A stretch of 64,000 bases of DNA from Parashewanella spongiae (GTDB lineage Bacteria; Pseudomonadota; Gammaproteobacteria; Enterobacterales; Shewanellaceae): positions 2,542,001-2,606,000 of the forward strand of contig NZ_CP037952.1 in assembly GCF_004358345.1 (NCBI RefSeq), written 5' to 3'. Under the pieces are notes generated by a model. The model was not told the origin of the DNA. It made no database searches and saw nothing but the letters and a program-made list of their open reading frames with translations. Position 1 is the first letter of the stretch, and every line of letters begins with the position of its first letter. Below are positions 55,323 through 64,000 of the stretch, piece after piece. Made by a program: the position numbers and the translations under genes.

Positions 55323-55348
55323 TCCGAAAACTAATATACTATCAAAAC

Positions 55349-55425
<77 letters not shown>

Positions 55426-55453
55426 TTCGTATTGATATTTAAATTTATGTGTT

Positions 55454-55530
<77 letters not shown>

Positions 55531-55555
55531 TCCGATACATAAATTTATTTTCAAG

Positions 55556-55632
<77 letters not shown>

Positions 55633-55653
55633 TCTGTCTTGAAAGCGGGATGG

Positions 55654-55682
55654 ACTATAACGATCCGCCCTGAGCAATGCAA
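55654..55682 (-). promoter_or_regulatory. sigma-70 promoter of the initiator tRNA operon
   Basis: On the minus strand TTGCAT (-35), a 17-bp spacer and TATAGT (-10) are followed by a GC-rich CCATCCCGC. This discriminator is typical of growth-rate and stringently controlled stable-RNA promoters. Confidence 0.8.
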
Positions 55683-56772
55683 GCTTAAAGTGATAAAAAC
55701 GTCTTGAGTGCTCAAATAAGGCTCACAATGGGCTTATTTTCTACATTTAGTCATTTCTTCAACTCACAACGTTATCATTTTCCAATTTATTTTAATATTG
55801 AACAACCACTAAGTTTGCTTTTGGAAATAATTTCTTATCTTTTATCCTAGTAGTCCATTCATATGAATTCTACAGTTAAAGCTGTTCTGGTAAACCATAG
55901 TCATAGGAGAGCTAAGAATCATATATCGATATTTATTGTTTTAAACTCTTACTTAACTTTTGTTCACAATCAATTGACAAATAAGTGATGTCTGAACAAA
56001 ACACCTCCTCCCAGCCCTTGGCAAGTCAGTAGGATTCTAGCTTTTCATGCTTTGATTAACGAATGTGTAACTGGATTTCGTTAATCAGTGAACTTCTGTT
56101 AAAAGGCTCACTTTACTCTGGGAGTACGGGGTAAAGTTTCTTTAATTTTATACGTGCCTCCTCAGTCGTGAACTGCCAGTTCATCTTAGCCTTGGACTCA
56201 TTACGCTCGGTAACCCAGGCTTCGACTTCAGTATTTAGTGTTTCCTGATCGGGTATTCTTCGGTTTAAGCATTGCCTGCTCAAGATACTTAGGGATGCTG
56301 CGACTTAGGTTATACCGACGTATAATCCAAACAGAGTAATTTACGGTTGCAGCCAAATGTCTACTTCAATTTACCTTTCTAGTGAGTCCAAAAGGATAAT
56401 TAAACTTGCATCCAGTAAATTTCATGGGATGGAGAAAAGAGTTTTTATGGCCGAAGTATCCAAAACCTTCTGCTGTGGGAGTCCACGCTTAACTGAAACA
56501 GAATTTGGCTGGTGTCGAAAGGCTGTTGCGTTTGGGCTTCATGAACAAGAAATGGGCTTCGAGTGTTTCGGACACTATGACGGAAAACCTTGAAGTGAAG
56601 TGAGTCAGCCTCAATTAGAAATAGATATTAGAGCGTTAGTAGATCCTGAATCGCAAGCCGACCCGAATTTTAAAAATACGTTTGTGTATACCCGAATTAC
56701 AGCGAAAGGCGTCAGAAAAAAGTTAATTGAAGAAAAAGGCTGGCTACCTGAAGAATTACCTAAAGAAAGAAC

Positions 56773-58482
56773 GGAACCCATCAGATACGGGTAACAAATA
56801 AATGAGAAAATCTGAGGAGAAAAACGTTATTTATTGAGATAATAAGCCGACTAAAACTATTCTCAAAATAAAATGCCGATACTCGACCGAACACCGCTTA
56901 ACTCCTCAGACAAATTCGAACTTCTCTTAAAAACTATCGCTTGCCAAGTGCATGGTGCAGTTTCTTCTCTTTCTGATGAATTTAATGTTTCTCGTAAAGC
57001 CGTTTACTCCGCTAAATATGCGGCTCAATCGGCACTAAAGTGCCTTGTTACTACCAACGACGAATCTGATGTCATTACATCTGTAAATGTTGACGTACCA
57101 CATCTTCGCCGTTCTATTGTGGCTTTATCAATCACAGCACCTAACTCTATTCGAGCAATTGAAGAACAAATCCCACTCATTTATCCAGGCTGTAAAGCCA
57201 GTTACGGTTACATTCAAGGCGTTATCGTTGAAGCTCAAGAGCAGGCTAAGTTATTTAACGAAAAAGTGTCGCTATCAGCCATAAAGAGTGTGGCCATCGA
57301 TGAGATGTTCAGCCAAGGTGACCCCGTACTTGCTGGGATAGATCTCGAAAGTGGTTATTTATTTTCACTCTCTCACGAACAAAAGCGTGACGGTGAAACT
57401 TGGGCACGAGTTTTAGGTGAAGCTAAATCACAAGGATTATCACCTCAGCACGTCGTTAAAGATGGAGCAAAAGGAATAGCGAAAGGCGTTAGCATGAGCT
57501 TTGAACATGCAGAGCAACGTGATGATGCTTTCCATGCGTTGTATATCGTAGGTAAGGCGCTGAGAAAGGTTGAACGTCGGGCGTACTACTACATTGATAA
57601 AGAGGCTAGTTTGGAAAAAAGATTGCATAAAGATGTATTCGATACAGAGAAAAAGCAGCAGACAATGGTTGATTTCTTAGGCGTGCAAGCGAAATGTGAG
57701 CAAGCGATTGAGCAATATGAAAGTGGAACGAAAAGCAGAAATCATCTCCACCAAGCTTTGACCAATATTTCCATGAAAACGGGTAGCCTCATGACGAAAA
57801 AACAGGCTGAAGCCTTGCTAACGAAGGCTGTTGATGGCTTAAAAAATACTGAGCATAAAGATGGCATCACCGCTGCTAGATACATAAAAAATCGTTTGAA
57901 AGGACTGACATTAGCAACTAAAGCACTTCACGAAAAGTTACTGAAACTTGGCGAACTTTATCCTCAAGAATGCGTTGAAGTGGCTTGTCGCTTCTCTGAA
58001 CGAAAGCGCCAATTACGAAAAGCTAAACCTTGGAAAATAGCGCGGTATCAGAAAGAATTAGTTGGCAGTTATCAGTGGTTGCGACTCCGTTTAGGCAAGA
58101 GTGCCAGCGAACTTATGCTGCAAGTGGAAGCGTTGCATCAAACTCGCCACAGAGCATCAAGTGCCATTGAAGGATTTAATGCCACTCTACGGTCTTACCT
58201 TTATGTCCGTAAAGGAGTCAATCAAGGTTTCCTCGAGTTATTTAAAGCTTGGTACAACCTTCGCTCAAGACGCTGGGGGAAACATAAAGGAACTTCATCG
58301 TATCAGAATATCACAGGGAAAAAAGTTGATGACTGGCTAACAATGCTGAATTTTCCACCTTCGGATTTACACCACTAAGCACTCACAAACTTTGTGTGAT
58401 TTACGGTAGCGGTTCAACTGAGGTTGAGCTGGCTATCTCTCTTTGATTTGTTACCTTTAAGACCTATGTTTTGATCAGTCCT
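56773..58482 (+). mobile_element. Unassigned IS inside ISAzo13 copy 4
   Basis: A 1710-bp element flanked by perfect 8-bp duplications GAAAGAAC (56765-56772 and 58483-58490). The ends are GGAACCCATCAGATACGGG and rc AGGACTGATCAAAACATAGG, with inner matching blocks GGTAACAAATAAATGAGA / GGTAACAAATCAAAGAGA. It carries a single transposase gene. I cannot name the family from sequence alone. Confidence 0.82.
56873..58378 (+). CDS. DDE-type transposase of an unassigned IS family
   Basis: A 501-aa protein, the only gene of the 1.7-kb element. The N-terminus is helix-turn-helix-like (VHGAVSSLSDEFNVSRKAVY). A likely catalytic triad is the Asp in SVAIDEMFSQGDPVLAGIDL, the Asp in QHVVKDGAKGIAKGV, and the Glu in RASSAIEGFNATLRSYLYVR, which fits a D-D-E fold with a long helical insertion between the second Asp and the Glu. 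The C-terminal GFLELFKAWYNLRSRRWGKH resembles the ends of several DDE transposases with helical insertions. The 8-bp duplication and terminal repeats confirm mobility. Start at ATG 56873 has a weak ribosome-binding site. Confidence 0.75.
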   Translation: MPILDRTPLNSSDKFELLLKTIACQVHGAVSSLSDEFNVSRKAVYSAKYAAQSALKCLVTTNDESDVITSVNVDVPHLRRSIVALSITAPNSIRAIEEQIPLIYPGCKASYGYIQGVIVEAQEQAKLFNEKVSLSAIKSVAIDEMFSQGDPVLAGIDLESGYLFSLSHEQKRDGETWARVLGEAKSQGLSPQHVVKDGAKGIAKGVSMSFEHAEQRDDAFHALYIVGKALRKVERRAYYYIDKEASLEKRLHKDVFDTEKKQQTMVDFLGVQAKCEQAIEQYESGTKSRNHLHQALTNISMKTGSLMTKKQAEALLTKAVDGLKNTEHKDGITAARYIKNRLKGLTLATKALHEKLLKLGELYPQECVEVACRFSERKRQLRKAKPWKIARYQKELVGSYQWLRLRLGKSASELMLQVEALHQTRHRASSAIEGFNATLRSYLYVRKGVNQGFLELFKAWYNLRSRRWGKHKGTSSYQNITGKKVDDWLTMLNFPPSDLHH

Positions 58483-60343
58483 GAAAGAACCATTAACGAC
58501 ATATTAAATCGACTGGGATATAGACTTCGACGAGTCCAAAAAACTAAACCCCAAAAAAAATTCCTCAAACAGACGCTATCTTTGAAAACGTAAACAAAAT
58601 CAATAAAGAAACAACCGGTAATAAAAAAGTCATCCGTATTAGTATCGACTGCAAAGCGACAGTTAATGTTGGTGAGTATTCCCGTTACGGTAAATCTCGT
58701 AGTGCTGATGCTGTTCAAGCGTTGGATCATGATATGGAAATAAAAAAGAAAATGATCCCGTTCGGAATTCTTAACCTCGACAATGATCAACTTCATGTTT
58801 TTTATGGCAACTCAAATAAAACAAGTGACTTCATTTGTGACGCACTTGAATGGTGGTGGGATTCAGTTAAAAGTGAAAATCTAGAAGTGGAAGAACTCAT
58901 TATTTTTTCAGATAAGGGTCCTGAAAATAGTGGCTGTCGTACTCAATACCTGTTTAGATTAGTAGCGTTTAGTGAACAATCGAAACTCAAGATTCGAAAC
59001 GTCTACTACCCGCCATACCACAGTAAGTACAACCCGATAGAACGAGTCTGGTCATCGTTAGAGAGGCATTGGAATGGCACATTACTGAGTACAGCCAAAA
59101 CGGTAATAGAATGGACAAAAACAATGACATGGAAAGCGATGAGCCCAGTAGTCAATGTAATTGATAAAATTTACTCAAAAGGAGTCAAGCTCAATAACAA
59201 AGAAAAAGAAGAGCTGGAAAGTAAAATAGTCAGAAATAGTGAATTACCAAAGTGGGATCTTACAATCACTCCAATTGCGGTAGATTTTTAAATGCTAGAT
59301 CCCTTAATTCAATTTCAGCCATATCCAACCAACTTCCGTGCTTTGGCGTGTAATGAAATTCTATTTTATTGATCAACCTACGAGCTTCTTCTGGTTCGAA
59401 GGCCTTATAAAATGAAGCCGGTGTATGAGTATTCAAGTTATCCTCAACTAATACAATTGTCTCAGCGTCCTTATAACGCCCGTCTACTAAGGCTTTTACT
59501 TGATGAGCCCAATCAATGGCCGTTCTGTGTTCAGTGACTTCAACATGTCGCCAGCCCGCTAAAGGCTCAAATATCATGAACAGGTTGCTGACACCGTTAC
59601 GCTCATACTCTGTATCGTATCGCTCTGGATAACCTGAAACTAAGGGTAACGGATTGCGAACTTCTTTAACTTGTTGTTTGCTGGTTTCATCAAGGCATAC
59701 TAAAGGACGCTTAGGATTGTAAGGAAGTTTATAGAGTTCTAATATATCTTCCATAGCACTCACGAAGGCAGCGTTTTCCTCTTTAGGTATACACCATTCA
59801 TCTTTAAGCCATGGTTTAAGTTCGTTTTTTTTAAAGCATAATGAACAGAAGTTCTTGATATGTTATCGATATATTTGAGTTCAATCATCTTGTCTCTAAG
59901 AAGATTTAATGTCCAACGGCAACGTCCTTCAGGAGGCGTAGAGCAGGCCAGTGCAATTAGGTGGGCTTCGGCTTCGCCATCCATTATGCGTCTGCGGCCT
60001 TGATGGCTGTGTTTGCTATTCACAGCGACTTCTAATCCTTCTTCGACAAAACGCTTTCTAAGGCTCGTTACTGCAAGTGGTGAGATGTTTAGTGCTTTAG
60101 CAATCTGTTGATTGATCAGTGGCGAATTATTCTCATCAATAGCAAGTAAAATTTGGGCGTGTCGTTTCTTATGTTGAGCAACACGTGGTTTCTTCTGCTT
60201 TATCAAAGCCTCAAGCATTGAACATTCTTCATTACTCGAACGAACGTGGTATTTAACCCTCATAACAACTCCAGTGTTTCTTGTGTTCAGGAGTTGTTAG
60301 GATATAACCATTCGGTCATTATTTGTTCTTGAATGGACTACTA

Positions 60344-60568
60344 GAAAAATCAGTTGGTGGCGCTCTTAAACGCAGAGAAAATTTTCGATATCAAGGCGTG
60401 ACTTGAAGTAAGTAGTAGTTCTACTTATAAAAGTTACAATGCAGCAAGCGGTAATTTTCTCTGCGTTTAAGAGCGTCAAGCATTCACTCAATGGATGAGT
60501 ACACTTTATGACTTTTATGGTTGAACTTGAGTTACTAATCTTACTTTTATGCGTCCAACTGATTTTTC
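60344..60568. mobile_element. MITE with long internal inverted repeat
   Basis: A 225-bp element with terminal repeats GAAAAATCAGTTGG and CCAACTGATTTTTC, bordered by TA in CTAG context on both sides (60342-60343 and 60569-60570). Inside is a perfect 23-bp inverted repeat (60361-60383 and 60453-60475). The core resembles in reverse the repeat modules at 43130-43190 and 45310-45370 (GCTGCATTGTAACTTTTATAAG, TACTTACTTCAAGTCACGCC). It is noncoding. Confidence 0.75.
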
Positions 60569-60632
60569 TAGGCTTATATGCCTCAACAGGTATAATGTCG
60601 GTCATTATTTTTTCGGCGTTTTGAAGTAACAG

Positions 60633-62774
60633 ATGTTTGAATTTTTTGCAGCGGCCCCACGCGGGTTTGAGTACAGTCTAGCTCAAGAGTTAGATAAGTT
60701 AGGTGCGAGTGATATTAAAGAAAGTGTAGCAGGCGTATACTTTTCAGCTTCCTTAGAGTTAGGTTATCGTATTACTTTGTGGAGTCGTCTTGCGAGTCGA
60801 ATCGTTTTATTACTTCAAAAAGCGTCATGCACCACTCCTGATGAATTATACGACACGGCTTATTGTATTGATTGGCCAAGTCATTTTTCAAATAAATCGA
60901 CGTTTAGTATCGATTTTCATGGAACTGGTGGGTTCATTAAGAATACTCAGTTCGGTGCGCTTAAGATTAAAGATGCTGTGGTTGACCGTTTCCGTGACGA
61001 TGGTGAAGCACGTCCTAACGTAGAAAGGTCTGAAGCAGAATTTAGAATCGATGCACATTTTCGTAAAGGTACGATATCTATAGGCATCAATTTCTCAGGC
61101 CCTGGACTTCATCAACGTGGATACCGAAGTGACACTGGCTCTGCGCCATTGAAAGAAAACCTTGCTGCGAACATGCTTGCTCGTAGTGGTTGGATTGAAC
61201 AGCAAACTGATTTATTTGACCCATTCTGCGGCAGTGGAACGATATTAATTGAAGCTGCAATGGTTGCTGCTGATATAGCACCTGCTTTACATCGCCAGAG
61301 TTTTGGTTTTGAAAAATGGCGAAGACACAATTCAGAGTTGTGGGATTCAATATTACAAGAGGCAGAGGCTCGAGCTTCATTAGGTAAATCCCGTTGCGAA
61401 ATTAAACTGTTTGGATCTGATATTGACCCAAGAGTAGTGAACATCGCTAAGCAAAATGCTAAAAATGCCGATGTTGCACAGTTTATTGATTTTGAAATTG
61501 CAGATGCACTGGCAATGAACCCACCTTTTGAAACAGGGACTTTAGTGAGTAATCCTCCTTACGGTGAGCGTTTAGGCAAAGTCACTGGGCTCCTGCAGTT
61601 ATATTACAAGCTTGGTGAGCACTTTAAGTTTACTTTTGGTGGCTGGAAGCTTGCACTGCTTTGTAGTGAAATTGAATTATTATCGGCTTTAAAACTGAAA
61701 GCAGATAGACAACTTAAAATGTTTAATGGTGCTATGGAGTGCGGTTTTAATCTTTACACTATGCATGCCACAAGTACTCGTCGAGAAAGAACAGAAACCA
61801 AAGTCAATGACACTGCAGAAGTTAGCATTGCTAACGTGGCACCAGATTTCTGTAATCGCATAAAGAAAAACCTTAAACAGCTCAATAAATGGGCTAAGAA
61901 AGAAGGTATTGATAGCTACCGTATTTATGATGCTGATTTACCCGATTACAATGTAGCAATCGATAAATACTTAAATCATCTTGTTGTTCAAGAATATGCT
62001 GCACCAATTGAAATTCCGGAGTCAGTTACTAAACGTCGTATTAGTGATATTTTATTAGTATTACCGCAACTTACGGATGTTGCTCCAAATAACATCGTTG
62101 TGAAGACACGTTCACGCCAAAAAGGTAGTAACCAATATCAAAAACGTAATCAAGACAAAGTTGAGTTGATCACCACAGAATACAATGCCAAGTTTAAGCT
62201 AAATTTATCTGGTTATTTAGATACAGGGCTCTTTCTTGACCATAGATTAACAAGACGCTTAGTCGGTGATAAATCAAAAAATCGTCATGTACTGAATTTA
62301 TTCGCTTATACTGGCACAGCATCTGTTCATGCTGCTTTAGGCGGTGCAAAATCGGTGACCACAGTTGATATGTCACATACGTATTTATTGTGGGCTGAAG
62401 AAAACTTTAAACTTAATGGTATTTATGGAAATCAATATCATTTCGAGCAAGCGGATTGCCTTCAGTGGATAAAAGAATCAGAAGAACAATTTGACTTGAT
62501 TTTCATTGATCCGCCAACCTTTTCTAATTCAAAAAGAATGGAAGATTCATTTGAAGTCGAGCGAGATCATGTTGAATTACTCACAGATCTTATGAAGTTA
62601 CTGATGCCAGATGGAGAGATTATATTCTCAAATAATAAGCGGAAATTTAAAATGGATATTGAAGCTTTGGCAAAAATTGGTATTAAAGTTGAAAACCTTG
62701 ACGCTAAAACACTGCCATTGGATTACAAACGTAACCCGCAAATTCACAATACATGGTTATTAACACATGGCTGA
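60633..62774 (+). CDS. rlmL: Bifunctional 23S rRNA methyltransferase RlmKL
   Basis: A 713-aa fusion that makes m2G2445 (RlmL half) and m7G2069 (RlmK half) in 23S rRNA. Domains: N-terminal ferredoxin-like and THUMP ([20 protein letters not shown] through [12 protein letters not shown]), first methyltransferase with [29 protein letters not shown] and the catalytic [11 protein letters not shown], then a second methyltransferase with [35 protein letters not shown] and [15 protein letters not shown]. Length equals that of E. coli RlmL. Its stop overlaps the next gene by 8 bp, so they are probably cotranscribed and coupled. Confidence 0.95.
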   Translation: MFEFFAAAPRGFEYSLAQELDKLGASDIKESVAGVYFSASLELGYRITLWSRLASRIVLLLQKASCTTPDELYDTAYCIDWPSHFSNKSTFSIDFHGTGGFIKNTQFGALKIKDAVVDRFRDDGEARPNVERSEAEFRIDAHFRKGTISIGINFSGPGLHQRGYRSDTGSAPLKENLAANMLARSGWIEQQTDLFDPFCGSGTILIEAAMVAADIAPALHRQSFGFEKWRRHNSELWDSILQEAEARASLGKSRCEIKLFGSDIDPRVVNIAKQNAKNADVAQFIDFEIADALAMNPPFETGTLVSNPPYGERLGKVTGLLQLYYKLGEHFKFTFGGWKLALLCSEIELLSALKLKADRQLKMFNGAMECGFNLYTMHATSTRRERTETKVNDTAEVSIANVAPDFCNRIKKNLKQLNKWAKKEGIDSYRIYDADLPDYNVAIDKYLNHLVVQEYAAPIEIPESVTKRRISDILLVLPQLTDVAPNNIVVKTRSRQKGSNQYQKRNQDKVELITTEYNAKFKLNLSGYLDTGLFLDHRLTRRLVGDKSKNRHVLNLFAYTGTASVHAALGGAKSVTTVDMSHTYLLWAEENFKLNGIYGNQYHFEQADCLQWIKESEEQFDLIFIDPPTFSNSKRMEDSFEVERDHVELLTDLMKLLMPDGEIIFSNNKRKFKMDIEALAKIGIKVENLDAKTLPLDYKRNPQIHNTWLLTHG

Positions 62775-63006
62775 TTTTTCAAAACAATTTGTTTTGTTTC
62801 ATACCGAAGGCTGCCATTTGTGCGAAATAGCTCAAAGAATGGTGGCCAAAGAAGCAATTGATTATCAACATCAAGATATTTGTGACGATGATCAATTGGC
62901 TGATAAATATGGTGTAAGTATTCCTGTCCTTTATGACAGTCTAAATAATAAAGAATTATTCTGGCCGTTTGAGCAAAACGACGTTCAGAAGTTTATAGGA
63001 GCATAA
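62767..63006 (+). CDS. Glutaredoxin-family thiol protein
   Basis: A 79-aa protein of the short glutaredoxin-like (DUF836) family. It has the redox motif CHLC in [17 protein letters not shown] near residue 16, and the cis-Pro region GVSIPVLYD. The thioredoxin fold is nearly complete but minimal, as usual in this group. Its start overlaps the rlmKL stop (ATGGCTGA) and it is followed almost at once by the uup-like gene, the conserved rlmL-grx-uup order. The exact substrate is unknown. Confidence 0.85.
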   Translation: MADFSKQFVLFHTEGCHLCEIAQRMVAKEAIDYQHQDICDDDQLADKYGVSIPVLYDSLNNKELFWPFEQNDVQKFIGA

Positions 63007-63007
63007 A

Positions 63008-64000
63008 TTGAGTCTGGTTCGTATTAATAACGGTGCATTAGCTTTCGGTCATACACCACTTTTGAAAGATGCTGATTTTACTATTGAGCCCGGAGAACGG
63101 GTGTGTATCGTTGGCCGTAACGGTGCTGGTAAGTCGAGTTTAATGAAAGTGCTTGCTGGTGACATTATTTTAGATGATGGTGAGTTTAATATCGCTACTG
63201 ATGTTAAAGTGAGCCGCTTGCAACAAGACCCACCAAAATCAGAATCAGGTTCAATATATTCTTATATCGCCGCAGGCGTTGCTGAAATTGGCGATTTGCT
63301 TCAAGCTTATCATGATCTTTCTCATCAATTAGAAACAGCTGATGCTGACTCTATGGAAAAAATGCTGAATAAAATGCAGCGGATTCAAGAGAAGCTGGAT
63401 CATAATAATGGCTGGCAGCTTGATTCTCGAATAAACCAAATATGCCAATTACTTTCATTAGATTCTGAAAAGCAGCTTTCTGAACTATCGGGTGGTTGGC
63501 AGCGTAAAGTTGCATTAGCGAGAGCCTTAGTCAGTGAGCCAGATCTGTTATTATTAGACGAACCGACTAACCATCTAGACATTGATACGATTGAATGGCT
63601 TGAACAGTTCTTGATGAGTTATAAAGGCGCGATTGTATTTGTCAGTCATGACCGTGGTTTTATTCAAAGAATGGCAACTCGAATTGTTGATTTAGATCGT
63701 GGCGTAATTACAAATTGGCCGGGCAGTTACCAAGCTTATCTTGATGGAAAAGCTGAATGGCTGCGAGTTGAAGAAGAGCAAAATGCACTTTTTGACAAGC
63801 GCTTAGCCGATGAAGAAACATGGATTCGTCAAGGTGTTAAAGCAAGACGAACCCGTAACGAAGGTCGAGTAAGAGCGTTAAAGTCGCTTCGAAAAGAACG
63901 AATGGAGCGTATCAACAGACAAGGTAACGTAAGTATGTCTGTTGGTGATTCAGAGCGTTCAGGCAAGCTTATCTTTGAGGTAGAAAAAGTTAATTATGAT
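63008..64000 (+). CDS. uup: ABC-F ATPase, Uup-like, 5' part
   Basis: 331 codons are visible before the window ends. I place the start at the TTG at 63008 (SLVRINNGALAFGHTPLLKD), one base after the glutaredoxin stop; the ATP-binding core follows directly and no better start exists. The first nucleotide-binding domain has Walker A GRNGAGKSSLMK, the signature LSGGWQRKVALARAL and Walker B LLLLDEPTNHLD. The interdomain linker is KRLADEETWIRQGVKARRTRNEGRVR, typical of Uup. ABC-F proteins of this type act on ribosomes or DNA junctions without membrane domains. The second NBD and C-terminal domain lie beyond the window. Confidence 0.9.
   Translation, partial: MSLVRINNGALAFGHTPLLKDADFTIEPGERVCIVGRNGAGKSSLMKVLAGDIILDDGEFNIATDVKVSRLQQDPPKSESGSIYSYIAAGVAEIGDLLQAYHDLSHQLETADADSMEKMLNKMQRIQEKLDHNNGWQLDSRINQICQLLSLDSEKQLSELSGGWQRKVALARALVSEPDLLLLDEPTNHLDIDTIEWLEQFLMSYKGAIVFVSHDRGFIQRMATRIVDLDRGVITNWPGSYQAYLDGKAEWLRVEEEQNALFDKRLADEETWIRQGVKARRTRNEGRVRALKSLRKERMERINRQGNVSMSVGDSERSGKLIFEVEKVNYD

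Larger units (their letters stand above)
56357..59291 (+). pseudogene. ISAzo13 transposase with stop, insertion and Asn-to-Lys change
   Basis: This copy is inactive. The first frame has CGA changed to TGA at 56591-56593 (after FGHYDGKP). A second IS interrupts it at ELPKER. The frame resumes at 58483 with ERTINDILNRLGYRLR. The catalytic frame (to 59291) has FSDKGPENS instead of FSDNGPENS next to the second Asp. The A8 slippery run (58553-58560) is unchanged. It has more substitutions than the other three copies, so it is the oldest or least constrained. Confidence 0.87.
56292..59303 (+). mobile_element. ISAzo13-family IS, copy 4 (interrupted)
   Basis: Flanked by TTA (56289-56291) and TTA (59304-59306) inside the IS630 transposase gene. 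Subtracting the inner element and its 8-bp duplication gives 1294 bp, the same as copies 1-3, so no internal deletion occurred. Confidence 0.9.
56114..60263 (-). pseudogene. IS630-family transposase, interrupted by ISAzo13
   Basis: The N-terminal frame (59760-60263) and the slippery T8 run (59825-59832) are intact. The catalytic frame begins near 59760 and keeps VCLDETSKQ, VLVEDNLNTHT and TPKHGSWLDMAEIEL. It is then cut by ISAzo13 copy 4 at 59304. The missing C-terminus (ILSRQCLNRRIPDQ to KLYPVLPE) continues at 56291-56114 on the far side of the insertion. The broken 165-aa product ends with six or so residues encoded by the ISAzo13 end. Confidence 0.87.
55850..60341 (-). mobile_element. IS630-family element, copy B (interrupted)
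   Basis: Ends GTAGTCCATTCA (55850) and TGAATGGACTAC (60341), each bordered by TA in CTAG context (55848-55849, 60342-60343). It is almost identical to copy A but is split at ACTTAATTC by ISAzo13 copy 4 (TTA duplicated). Its right border coincides with the left TA of the MITE at 60344. Confidence 0.9.

Overview
The window looks like chromosome of a low-GC marine gammaproteobacterium of the order Alteromonadales, most likely Shewanellaceae (Shewanella or Parashewanella-like). The main reason is the GlcNAc/chitin-oligosaccharide locus: LacI-type NagR, TonB receptor, GH20 hexosaminidase, BadF-type NagK, SIS-type NagB-II, NagA, NagX and NagP, an arrangement known from Shewanella. AdhE, AnsA, SppA, FadH, a POT peptide transporter, RlmKL and an Uup-type ATPase fit the same assignment. 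The genus is inference; no rRNA or other marker is present.

Layout. 0-0.6 kb: 5' part of a dGTPase-type gene (minus). 0.6-12.9 kb: mobile-element pile-up around a 728-aa orphan protein with kinase-like motifs. It holds an ISAs1 element and three ISAzo13-type copies, two of them inside an IS4 element that is itself inside an ISAs1 remnant next to an IS66 inserted into a MITE. 13.2-26.2 kb: the nag regulon, with nagR divergent from the receptor and a palindromic operator between them. 26.4-28.4 kb: a second large orphan (693 aa). 28.6-30.4 kb: an IS630 element beside MITE-like sequence and an inverted IS630 end. 30.6-33.5 kb: a divergent hybrid histidine kinase and a NarL-type regulator, followed by tRNA-Ser(UGA). 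33.7-42.7 kb: a small secreted protein, adhE, ansA, sppA and fadH. 42.7-45.4 kb: interspersed repeats split by a group II intron with its reverse transcriptase. 45.6-47.2 kb: POT transporter. 47.4-55.1 kb: ISAs1, two unrelated IS66-family elements and a MITE, which have broken two unidentified small genes. 55.1-55.6 kb: five tandem initiator tRNA-Met genes behind one strong promoter. 55.8-60.6 kb: an IS630 copy carrying an ISAzo13 copy that carries a third, unassigned IS, all abutting another MITE. 60.6-64 kb: rlmKL, a glutaredoxin-like gene and the start of an uup-like ABC-F gene, closely packed.

How it works together. Chito-oligosaccharides would enter the periplasm through the TonB receptor, be cut by the GH20 enzyme, cross the inner membrane by NagP, and be converted to fructose-6-phosphate by NagK, NagA and NagB-II, under NagR control. 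The rest is housekeeping genes interrupted by recent and decaying transposition. Target-site duplications can be read directly for most elements, so the insertion order can be largely reconstructed. The least explained items are the two large orphan proteins, the broken gene pair at 48.7-52.5 kb, the shared-module MITE families, and the way both IS630 copies sit exactly on MITE borders.
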